From assembly GCA_946554335.1 (NCBI GenBank), contig CAMNSA010000001.1, positions 241,838-305,837 on the forward strand: a stretch of DNA of 64,000 bases, read 5' to 3'. The notes beneath the pieces are model-generated. The model did not search any database. It was given only the letters and a program-made list of their open reading frames with translations, and was not told the origin of the DNA. Positions 49,778-57,549 of the stretch are shown here, one piece after another (position 1 is the stretch's first letter; every line of letters begins with the position of its first letter). The position numbers and the translations under genes were made by a program. This DNA comes from an uncultured Neglectibacter sp. Lineage in GTDB: Bacteria > Bacillota > Clostridia > Oscillospirales > Acutalibacteraceae.

Positions 49778-50878
49778 ATGCTCAGAGAAGGCATTGACGG
49801 GGTAAGGATCCCATCGGGATGTGCTGTTTCAGCCATCTTTTCCAAGAATGGGCATAGGCGCAGCGGAGAGAATATCATCCGCTCCATCGCCCTGATGCAC
49901 GAGCGCTCCAACGGCCTGGGCGGCGGATTTGCAGCCTATGGGATCTATCCGGAATATAAAAATCTTTACGCGCTGCATCTGTTTTATGAGGGGAAAAAGG
50001 CCAAGGAGGCCTGCGAGGAGTTTTTAAACGAGCATTTCGATGTGGTGAACCTCTCCAAGATCCCCACCAGAAAAGTGCCCAGCATCAAGGACGAACCCCT
50101 GATCTGGCGGTATTTTGTAGAGCCTTTGCACACCAAGCTTTCCGAAAGTCAGCTGGATGAGGAGACCTTTGTCTCCCGGTGCGTCATCCGGGTCAACAGT
50201 GAGATCGACGGCGCTTATATTTTCTCCAGCGGCAAGAATATGGGTGTGTTCAAGGCGGTGGGATACCCGGAGGATGTGGGGGAGTTTTACCGACTGGAGG
50301 ACTATAAGGGGTATTGCTGGACCGCCCACGGGCGTTACCCCACCAATACGCCGGGCTGGTGGGGAGGGGCCCATCCCTTTAGCCTTTTGGACCGCAGCGT
50401 GGTACACAACGGGGAGATCTCCTCCTACGACGCCAACCGGCGCACCATTGAGATGTACGGCTACCGCTGCAATCTCCTTACAGACACAGAGGTCATCACC
50501 TACATCATTGATTATCTCAACCGGCGCAAGGGCCTTTCCTATGAGGAGACGGCCAGCGTGATCGCGGCCCCCTTCTGGAGCGCTATTGAGCGGGAAAGCG
50601 AGGAGGAGAGAAGAAGGCTCACCTATCTGCGCAGCGCCTTTTCCGGGATGCTCATCACCGGCCCCTTTTCCATCATCGTGGGATTTACCGGCGGGATCAT
50701 GGCCTTAAACGACCGCCTGAAGCTTCGCAGTATGGTGGTAGGGGAAAAGGGCGAGGATGTGTATATCGCCAGCGAAGAGTCCGCCATCCGGCTGATCGAA
50801 CCGGAGCTGGATAAGGTTTGGGCCCCAAAAGGCGGTGAGCCCGTTCTCTACTATTTAAAGGATCCGGAAATGGTTTAG
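49778..50878 (+). CDS. Glutamate synthase glutaminase subunit (class II amidotransferase)
   Basis: The 366-residue protein matches the N-terminal amidotransferase domain of large GltB. It hydrolyses glutamine and passes ammonia on. The nucleophile is C15 in IPSGCAVSAIF, so the protein must lose a 14-residue propeptide to expose it. Conserved features include TAHGRYPTNTPGWWGGAHPF, VHNGEISSYDAN and TDTEVITYIIDYL. It opens a split glutamate synthase operon with the next two genes. The ribosome site is AGAGGTG. Confidence 0.93.
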   Translation: MLREGIDGVRIPSGCAVSAIFSKNGHRRSGENIIRSIALMHERSNGLGGGFAAYGIYPEYKNLYALHLFYEGKKAKEACEEFLNEHFDVVNLSKIPTRKVPSIKDEPLIWRYFVEPLHTKLSESQLDEETFVSRCVIRVNSEIDGAYIFSSGKNMGVFKAVGYPEDVGEFYRLEDYKGYCWTAHGRYPTNTPGWWGGAHPFSLLDRSVVHNGEISSYDANRRTIEMYGYRCNLLTDTEVITYIIDYLNRRKGLSYEETASVIAAPFWSAIERESEEERRRLTYLRSAFSGMLITGPFSIIVGFTGGIMALNDRLKLRSMVVGEKGEDVYIASEESAIRLIEPELDKVWAPKGGEPVLYYLKDPEMV

Positions 50879-50903
50879 GATACAGAAAGGCAGGTGCGTT
50901 TCC

Positions 50904-52409
50904 ATGGCGCTGAGTGAACTATATCCTCCCTATGAGGTGGTGCGCAACCCCGACCGCTGCATTGCCTGCCGGGTATGCGAGCGGCAGTGCGCGAATGAGG
51001 TGCACCGATATGACGAAGATCTGAAGAAAATGACGGCGGATGAGTCCAAGTGCGTCAACTGTCACCGATGCGTTGCCCTGTGCCCCACGCGGGCTTTAAA
51101 AATCGTCAAAACAGACCACTGTTTTCGGGAAAATGAGAATTGGCCCAAGGAGACCATCGAGGAGATCTACCGCCAGGCGGGTTCCGGCGGGGTGCTGCTT
51201 TCCTCTATGGGAAATCCCAAGCCCTATCCTATTTATTGGGATCGGCTGCTCATCAACGCCTCTCAGGTGACCAACCCCTCCATCGACCCCTTGCGGGAGC
51301 CCATGGAGACCAGGGTGTTTCTGGGGAAAAAGCCGGAGGAGATTCACCGGGACGAAGCGGGGAAGCTCCTGCCAAACCTTCCGCCTCAGCTGGAGCTTTC
51401 CACGCCCATCCTCTTTTCCGCCATGAGCTACGGCTCCATCAGCTATAATGCCCACAAGAGTTTAGCCCAGGCCGCGAGAGAGCTGGGGACCTGCTACAAT
51501 ACCGGCGAGGGCGGCCTGCATCAGGATTTTTACCCTTATGGGGAAAATACCATCGTGCAGGTGGCCTCCGGACGCTTCGGCGTCCACAAGGAGTATCTCA
51601 GCGCCGGAGCCGCCATTGAGGTCAAGATGGGACAGGGGGCGAAGCCCGGCATCGGCGGACATCTGCCGGGGGCGAAGATCGTGGGAGACGTCTCCCGCAC
51701 CAGAATGATCCCCGAGGGATCAGACGCCATTTCTCCCGCGCCCCATCACGACATCTATTCTATTGAAGATCTAAGGCAGCTGGTCCTCTCCCTCAAGGAG
51801 GTCACCCACTTTGAGAAGCCGGTGATCGTGAAGATCGCCGCGGTGCACAATGTGGCGGCCATTGCCTCCGGCATCGCCAGGAGCGGAGCGGATATCATCG
51901 CCATCGACGGCTTCCGGGGCGGCACCGGCGCGGCGCCCACCAGGATCCGGGACAATGTGGGGATCCCCATCGAGCTGGCCTTGGCCGCGGTGGATCAGCG
52001 GCTGAGAGACGAAGGGATCCGGGGAAATGTCTCCCTGATCGCGGGCGGGTCCATCCGCTCCAGCGCCGATGTGATGAAGGCGATCCTCCTGGGAGCGGAC
52101 GCGGTGTATATCGCCACGGCCGCCCTGATGGCTCTGGGCTGTCATCTGTGCCGCAGCTGCCACAGCGGAAAGTGCAGCTGGGGCATCGCCACCCAGCGTC
52201 CGGAGCTCACCCAGCGGCTGGATCCAGAGATTGGCGCCCAGCGCCTTGTGAATCTCGTGACAGCCTGGACCCACGAGCTCAAGGAGATGATGGGCGGCAT
52301 GGGGATCAATTCCATTGAGGCTCTGAGAGGAAACCGCCTGATGCTCCGGGGCGTGGGCCTTAACGAAAAGGAGCTTCAGATCCTGGGCGTCGCCCACGCC
52401 GGAGAATAG
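50904..52409 (+). CDS. Glutamate synthase FMN subunit with ferredoxin domain
   Basis: The 501-residue protein contains two [4Fe-4S] clusters at the N-terminus (C19, C22, C25, C29 and C50, C53, C56, C60) and then the GltB FMN-binding barrel: SAMSYGSIS, CYNTGEGGLHQD, GQGAKPGIGGHLPG, IDGFRGGTGAAPT and CHLCRSCHSGKCSWGIATQ, the 3Fe-4S site. It forms glutamate from 2-oxoglutarate and the ammonia of the glutaminase subunit, taking electrons from ferredoxin-type clusters. No GltD flavin subunit is present nearby. Confidence 0.95.
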   Translation: MALSELYPPYEVVRNPDRCIACRVCERQCANEVHRYDEDLKKMTADESKCVNCHRCVALCPTRALKIVKTDHCFRENENWPKETIEEIYRQAGSGGVLLSSMGNPKPYPIYWDRLLINASQVTNPSIDPLREPMETRVFLGKKPEEIHRDEAGKLLPNLPPQLELSTPILFSAMSYGSISYNAHKSLAQAARELGTCYNTGEGGLHQDFYPYGENTIVQVASGRFGVHKEYLSAGAAIEVKMGQGAKPGIGGHLPGAKIVGDVSRTRMIPEGSDAISPAPHHDIYSIEDLRQLVLSLKEVTHFEKPVIVKIAAVHNVAAIASGIARSGADIIAIDGFRGGTGAAPTRIRDNVGIPIELALAAVDQRLRDEGIRGNVSLIAGGSIRSSADVMKAILLGADAVYIATAALMALGCHLCRSCHSGKCSWGIATQRPELTQRLDPEIGAQRLVNLVTAWTHELKEMMGGMGINSIEALRGNRLMLRGVGLNEKELQILGVAHAGE

Positions 52410-52423
52410 GAGGGGAGCAGGCC

Positions 52424-53083
52424 ATGAATAAGAGAAAGAACGCTTCTCTTTTGGGGAAACGATATCTCGGCTGCGGGAATGAAAAAGGAACGATCGAGGT
52501 GCATGAGACCCCGGGCAACGCCTTGGGGGCCTATCTGGACGGCGGCAGGATCCGGGTGTTCTGCAACGCCCAGGACGCCACCGGCGACACCATGAACGCC
52601 GGGGAGATCCTCATTCACGGCAGTGTGGGAGACGCCGCCGGCTACGCCATGCGGGGCGGGGCCATCTATGTACAGGGCGATACAGGCTACCGCTGCGGGA
52701 TCCATATGAAGGAATACCAGGACAAAAAGCCGGTGATCGTGGTGGGCGGCTGCTGTGGAAGCTTTTTGGGAGAATATCAGGCCGGGGGCGTGATCCTGGT
52801 GCTGGGGATCGGCGCGGAAGACAGACCTCCGGTGGGAAATTTCTGCGCCGCCGGAATGCACGGGGGAATTATCTATCTTCGCACAGAGCATCTTCCGGCA
52901 GATCTGCCCGGGCAGATCACGGCGAAACGGGCGGGACGGGAAGAGCTTACAAAGATCGCCCCTCTTGTCCGGCGCTTTTGCCGGGAATTCGGCGAAGAGG
53001 AAGAAGCGCTGCTCTCCTCCTGCTACTATGCGCTCACCCCCAACACCAGGAATCCCTACAGACAGCTGTATGTGAATAACTAA
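52424..53083 (+). CDS. Glutamate synthase GXGXG subunit
   Basis: The 219-residue protein consists of the C-terminal GltB beta-helix (GXGXG) domain: repeated G-x-x-x-G units such as GNALGAYLDGGRIRVFCNAQD, GDTMNAGEILIHGSVGDAAGYAMRGG and GVILVLGIG. In large GltB this domain scaffolds the enzyme; here it is a free subunit. It follows the FMN subunit by 14 bases and precedes the GS-like gene by 18, so all belong to one operon. Confidence 0.93.
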   Translation: MNKRKNASLLGKRYLGCGNEKGTIEVHETPGNALGAYLDGGRIRVFCNAQDATGDTMNAGEILIHGSVGDAAGYAMRGGAIYVQGDTGYRCGIHMKEYQDKKPVIVVGGCCGSFLGEYQAGGVILVLGIGAEDRPPVGNFCAAGMHGGIIYLRTEHLPADLPGQITAKRAGREELTKIAPLVRRFCREFGEEEEALLSSCYYALTPNTRNPYRQLYVNN

Positions 53084-53101
53084 AGGAGAGGACAGGAAAA
53101 A

Positions 53102-54259
53102 ATGGAGTATCTGGAGTCAGAGCTTTCGGAGTTCGTCGAGGAGAACGATGTGAAGTTTATGAAATTCGCCTTTTGCGATGTGTTCGGCAGGCAGAAGATC
53201 ATTTCTGTCCTGCCCTCTCTGCTGCCAAGGGCTTTGCAGGAGGGAGTGGCGGTGGACGCCGCGGAGATCGAGGGCTTTTCCGGATCCGGAGACAGCGAGA
53301 TCTTTCTGTTCCCGGACATCTCCACCCTCGCTCTGCTGCCCTGGCGCCCCTCCCACGGGCGGGTGGCCCGATTCTACTGCCATATGAAGGACGACCGGGG
53401 AAAGGGGCTTGCCCAGGACGGCAGAAGGCTTCTTCAGGACGCGGTGGACCGGGCAAAGGAGAAGGGGATCTTCGTGAATTTCGGGGCGGAAAATGACTTT
53501 TACCTTTTTCGCACCGATGAAAACGGGGATCCCACGGAAACGCCCTTTGACGAGGCGGGATATCTGGACGAGGCCCCGGAGGACCGGGGAGAGGATGTAC
53601 GCAGGGATATCTGCCTGACGCTGGAGGATATGGGCATTGAGCCTCTGAGCTCCCGGCATATCAGCGGGCCGGGACAGAACCGCATTGACTTTGAGCCGGG
53701 CCCCGCCCTTTCCTGTGCCGATAATGTGATCACCTTCCGCTCGGTGGTGAAAATGATGGCGGTGCGAAACGGCCTTTGGGCTAGCTTCGCTCCCAAGCCC
53801 ATCCCGGAATGTCCGGGAAACGGGTTTCGCGTCGCCATGCGTCCTCAGAAGGGCGGAGAAAGCTGCGCAGACTCATTTCTGATGGGGATCCTCTCCCATA
53901 TCGGAGAGCTCACCCTGTTTCTCAATCACCGGCCGGAATCCTATGAGCGCCTGGGTAACCCGGGCGCGCCGGCGGAGATCGCCTGGTCCGATACGGGCAG
54001 GGCCGCTCTCCTGAAGAGAAAGCCTTCCGGACGCATTGAGCTCTCCTCTCCCGACGGGGCGGCAAACCCCTATCTGGCCTTTGCCCTGCTGATCTATGCC
54101 GGCATGGATGGGGTGGAGAAAAAGCTTAGCCTGGCACAGCCGGAGGAATCTAAAGGACTGCCCGCCTCCTTGGAGGAGGCCCGCGCGCTTTGCCGGGAAA
54201 GCAGTTTTTTAAGACAAGTGCTTCCCAGGGAGGTCATCGAGGCCTATGAGAGGGATTAA
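53102..54259 (+). CDS. Glutamine synthetase-like protein with degraded active site
   Basis: The 385-residue protein has the GSI fold (FMKFAFCDVFGRQK, EIEGFSGSGDSEIFLFPD, PESYERLGNPGAPAEIAWS, RIELSSPDGAANPYLAFA) but is shorter than the usual 440. Compared with the known GS ligands, E129 is kept as E130, E131 is D132, E212 is I187, E220 is R194, H269 is R243 and R359 is S315; only the equivalent of E357 (E313) is clearly kept. Catalysis as a normal GS is therefore doubtful. It sits between the glutamate synthase genes and the ANTAR regulator, and may be a sensor or regulator of glutamine status. Confidence 0.9.
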   Translation: MEYLESELSEFVEENDVKFMKFAFCDVFGRQKIISVLPSLLPRALQEGVAVDAAEIEGFSGSGDSEIFLFPDISTLALLPWRPSHGRVARFYCHMKDDRGKGLAQDGRRLLQDAVDRAKEKGIFVNFGAENDFYLFRTDENGDPTETPFDEAGYLDEAPEDRGEDVRRDICLTLEDMGIEPLSSRHISGPGQNRIDFEPGPALSCADNVITFRSVVKMMAVRNGLWASFAPKPIPECPGNGFRVAMRPQKGGESCADSFLMGILSHIGELTLFLNHRPESYERLGNPGAPAEIAWSDTGRAALLKRKPSGRIELSSPDGAANPYLAFALLIYAGMDGVEKKLSLAQPEESKGLPASLEEARALCRESSFLRQVLPREVIEAYERD

Positions 54260-54848
54260 GGGTTCTCCCCTGGGCGGCGGAGGCGTTTTGCTGGTCTCTC
54301 AGACCTCAAAGGGCAGAGAGCGTCTCAAAGAGCTTTTAAAGGGCTCCGGCTATACTGCCTCCGCCGAGGCGGCCAGCGGGGGAGAGGCCAGAAGACTACT
54401 GATCTCCTCCTCCTTCGAGGCGATGATCGTCAACGCCCCGCTGCCTGACGAGTTCGGCCACGAGCTGAGCCTGTACGGAGCGGAAGAGGGCATAGGCGTG
54501 ATCCTGGCGGTGAAAAACGAGCTTTTTGACGAGCTGGACGCCAAGGTGGGCGGCTTCGGTGTGCTCACAGTGGGGAAGCCCCTTTCCCGCCCCCTGTTTC
54601 ACCAGGCCCTTTCCCTCATGAGCGCTTCCCAGCGTCAGCTTCGCAGATATGAGGAGGAAAATCGCGCCCTTCGCAGAAAGCTGGAGGAGCTGCGTCTGGT
54701 GAGCAGGGCAAAATGCCTTTTGGTAGAGTTTCGGCATTTGACGGAGGGGGAGGCTCACCGCTACCTGGAGCAGGAGGCCATGGACGCCCGCATCACCCGG
54801 AAAGCGGCGGCGGAAAATATTGTGAAGCTTTATGGAGAGCGGCTGTGA
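54246..54848 (+). CDS. ANTAR-domain RNA-binding response regulator
   Basis: The 200-residue protein has an N-terminal receiver-like domain (about 14-125) in which the phosphoacceptor Asp position reads N (AMIVNAPLP), a coiled coil (about 130-150) and the ANTAR domain (about 145-198: LLVEFRHLTEGEAHRYLEQEAMDARITRKAAAENI). ANTAR proteins bind paired hairpins in leader RNA and prevent termination. The receiver is probably unphosphorylated and ligand-controlled. It overlaps the GS-like gene by 14 bases. The start could be the ATG at 54246 or TTG at 54288. Confidence 0.92.
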   Translation: MRGIKGSPLGGGGVLLVSQTSKGRERLKELLKGSGYTASAEAASGGEARRLLISSSFEAMIVNAPLPDEFGHELSLYGAEEGIGVILAVKNELFDELDAKVGGFGVLTVGKPLSRPLFHQALSLMSASQRQLRRYEEENRALRRKLEELRLVSRAKCLLVEFRHLTEGEAHRYLEQEAMDARITRKAAAENIVKLYGERL

Positions 54849-54888
54849 AGCTCGCAGGCTTTTGGGAAAGAGGAAAGGAAGAAAGAGA

Positions 54889-56286
54889 ATGAAGGAGAAG
54901 CTTTCAGAGGAATGTGCCGTTTTCGGCGTGAGCCTTTTCCCGGGAGAGGACAACGAGGAGGCGAAAGGCATCTGCTGCAACGCCCTGCTTTCCATGCAGC
55001 ATCGGGGCCAGGAGGGCGCCGGGATCGCGGTGGCCAGGAAAAATTCCATCACCCTGAAAAAGGGATCGGGGCTGGTGGGCGAGGTCTTTTCCCCAAAAGT
55101 GCTGGAGCAGCTGCCCAAAGGCACGGAGGCTATCGGGCATGTGCGCTACTCCACCACCGGGGAGAGCGCTTTGAAAAATGTACAGCCTTTTCTTACCGAG
55201 TATCTGACCGGGCGGATCGCAACCGCTCACAACGGCAATGTGGGAAATGCCGGGCAGATCCGGGAAAAGCTTTCCGCCTTCGGCCTGGATTTTTCCGCCA
55301 CCAGCGACAGCGAGGTGATCTCTTCCCTGATCGCCTATGAGACGGTTCGGCATGGGGATCTGCTTTCCGGAGTGAAAAGCGGAGCCCGGCTTTTGGCGGG
55401 CGCATTTTCCCTGGTGGTGCTGGGAGACTCCTCCCGCGTGGTGGCTTTGCGGGATCCAAACGGTTACCGGCCTCTTTGCATCGGAGAAAATGAGCGGGGC
55501 GCTGCGGTGGCGTCGGAATCCTGCGCCTTGGACAGCTGCGGGTTTCGGTTTGTCCGGGATGTGCGCCCCGGAGAGGTGGTGGTGCTGGAATCCGGAAAGC
55601 TTGTGCACAGCGAGCTTTACGCCTCTTCCCGCAGGGAAAGCCTCTGTGTATTTGAGTATGTGTATTTTGCAAGACCCGATTCCGTTCTGGACGGCCTGAG
55701 CGTCTACGAGGCCAGACTGAATATGGGCAGACGCCTTGCGAGAGAGCATCCTGTGGAAGCGGATGTGGTCTGCGGCGTGCCGGACAGCGGCCTGGAGGCC
55801 GCCATGGGCTATTCTCTGGAAAGCGGCGTCCCCATCGCCACCGGATTTGTGAAGAATCGCTATATCGGACGAAGCTTCATCTTTCCCACCCAGGAGCAGC
55901 GGAAAAACGCGGTGCGCATGAAGCTCAATCCCCTGAAAGCGGCGGTGGAGGGAAAACGGGTGGTTTTGGTGGATGATTCCATCGTTCGCGGCACCACCAG
56001 CCCCCACATCATCGCCGCCATGCGAAGGGCAGGGGCAAGGGAGGTCCATCTGCGCATCTCCGCGCCTCCTTTTTTGCACACCTGCTATTTCGGAACGGAT
56101 ATCGGGAAAGAAGAAAACCTGATTGCCAACCGGCTTTCCATCGAGGAGATCCGGATGAAGATCGGCGCGGACACTCTGGGCTATATCAGCATACAAGGTC
56201 TGCTTCAGGCCTGCGAGGGCTGCCGGACCGGGCTTTGCACAGGCTGCTTTACGGGCGACTACGCCTCTCCTGTGGGAGGAGACTGA
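54889..56286 (+). CDS. purF: Amidophosphoribosyltransferase
   Basis: The 465-residue enzyme makes phosphoribosylamine from PRPP and glutamine, the first step of purine synthesis. The glutaminase nucleophile is C9 after an eight-residue propeptide (MKEKLSEE). The amidotransferase domain has RYSTTG and AHNGN, and the PRPP-binding motif is VVLVDDSIVRGTT. Cysteines for a [4Fe-4S] cluster of the B. subtilis type are visible (C in RESLCVFE, VVCGVPD, and EGCRTGLCTGC). The start at 54889 follows AAAGGAAG. It lies 40 bases after the ANTAR gene. Confidence 0.97.
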   Translation: MKEKLSEECAVFGVSLFPGEDNEEAKGICCNALLSMQHRGQEGAGIAVARKNSITLKKGSGLVGEVFSPKVLEQLPKGTEAIGHVRYSTTGESALKNVQPFLTEYLTGRIATAHNGNVGNAGQIREKLSAFGLDFSATSDSEVISSLIAYETVRHGDLLSGVKSGARLLAGAFSLVVLGDSSRVVALRDPNGYRPLCIGENERGAAVASESCALDSCGFRFVRDVRPGEVVVLESGKLVHSELYASSRRESLCVFEYVYFARPDSVLDGLSVYEARLNMGRRLAREHPVEADVVCGVPDSGLEAAMGYSLESGVPIATGFVKNRYIGRSFIFPTQEQRKNAVRMKLNPLKAAVEGKRVVLVDDSIVRGTTSPHIIAAMRRAGAREVHLRISAPPFLHTCYFGTDIGKEENLIANRLSIEEIRMKIGADTLGYISIQGLLQACEGCRTGLCTGCFTGDYASPVGGD

Positions 56287-56366
56287 GAGGGTACAGGGCA
56301 GAAAAGAAAAAAGAAAAAGCAGGAAAACGGAAAAAACTGTGAAAAGGGGAAAAACGAAAAATTCTC

Positions 56367-56395
56367 TTGCGTGTTTCCGCCTCTTACGGTATGAT
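56367..56395 (+). promoter_or_regulatory. Promoter of carA operon
   Basis: TTGCGT (56367-56372) and TATGAT (56390-56395) are 17 bases apart, about 70 bases before carA. No PyrR-type attenuator is evident. Confidence 0.6.
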
Positions 56396-56466
56396 ATATT
56401 GTTAGGATACCGGAAAACATAGGAGTCATTGAAAGGTGCCCGAAAAACAGGGAAAGGACGGAAACT

Positions 56467-57546
56467 ATGGGAAAAACGGCATACTTGGTTTTGGAAAACG
56501 GAAAGAAATTTCAGGGAGAGCGGTTTGGCGCCCAGGGAGAAGTCACCGCGGAGGTAGTGTTTACCACCGGCATGACGGGATACCTGGAAACCTTGACGGA
56601 TCCCAGCTATTGGGGCCAGATGGTGGTACAGACCTTCCCCCTTATCGGCAATTACGGCGTGATACCCGCCGATTTTGAAAGCGACATGATAGGTCCGCGC
56701 GCCTATCTGGTAAAAAGCTGGTGCCAAGCTCCTTCCAATTTCCGTTCGGAGGGCAGCCTTGACACCTTTTTTCTGGAAAAAGGCGTGACGGCCCTCTCCG
56801 GGATCGACACCAGGACCCTGACGAAGACCATCCGGGAAAAGGGCGTGATGAACGGCGTGATCACGGACGATCCGGACAAAGTGGATTTTGAAAAGCTGAA
56901 GGCCTATCGGGTGGAAAAGGCGGTGGAGGCTGTCTCCACGAAAAAGACTTACACTCTCACACCCGAAGGAGAGCGCCGCTGCCGGGTGGCCCTTCTGGAT
57001 TTCGGGCAGAAGCGCAATATCTGCCGGGAGCTTCTCCGGCGGGGCAGCGAAGTGATCGTCTGCCCGCACAACACCACGGCCCGGGAGATCGGGGAGCTGA
57101 AGGCAGATGGAATTATGTTAAGTAACGGACCCGGAGACCCCGCTGAAAACACGGAGGTCATTGAGAATCTAAAAGAAATATGTAAACTTGGGCTTCCCAT
57201 CTTCGGCATCTGTCTGGGACATCAGCTGCTGGCGCTTTCTCATGGTTTCTCCACACAGAAGCTGAAATACGGCCATAGGGGGGCGAACCAGCCTGTGAAA
57301 AACCTGGAGACCGGGAAGGTGTATATCTCCAGCCAGAATCACGGCTATGCGGTAGTTTCCCAAAGCATTAAGAGCGAGCTGGGGAAAGAGCTGTTTGTGA
57401 ATGTGAACGACGGCACCTGCGAAGGGATCCGCTATCTCGACTGCCCTGCCTTTACGGTGCAGTTCCACCCGGAGGCCTGCTCCGGGCCCCAGGATACGGA
57501 AGGACTTTTTGAAGAGTTTTTTGCCATGATGAAGGAGGGAAAGTAA
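56467..57546 (+). CDS. carA: Carbamoyl-phosphate synthase small subunit
   Basis: The 359-residue glutaminase subunit supplies ammonia to CarB. The N-terminal CPSase_sm domain (1-150) begins AYLVLENGKKFQGERFG, and the C-terminal class I amidotransferase has the nucleophile C in FGICLGHQ (about 249) and H-E in VQFHPEA. The AAAGGACGG site fits the ATG at 56467. It is followed three bases later by carB, so the two are coupled. Confidence 0.97.
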   Translation: MGKTAYLVLENGKKFQGERFGAQGEVTAEVVFTTGMTGYLETLTDPSYWGQMVVQTFPLIGNYGVIPADFESDMIGPRAYLVKSWCQAPSNFRSEGSLDTFFLEKGVTALSGIDTRTLTKTIREKGVMNGVITDDPDKVDFEKLKAYRVEKAVEAVSTKKTYTLTPEGERRCRVALLDFGQKRNICRELLRRGSEVIVCPHNTTAREIGELKADGIMLSNGPGDPAENTEVIENLKEICKLGLPIFGICLGHQLLALSHGFSTQKLKYGHRGANQPVKNLETGKVYISSQNHGYAVVSQSIKSELGKELFVNVNDGTCEGIRYLDCPAFTVQFHPEACSGPQDTEGLFEEFFAMMKEGK

Positions 57547-57549
57547 GAG

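Noticed and set aside
54904..57069. A 721-codon frame on the minus strand across purF and carA
   Set aside because: It mirrors the real genes in GC-rich DNA; the translation is rich in His, Gly and Arg with no domain, and has no ribosome site.
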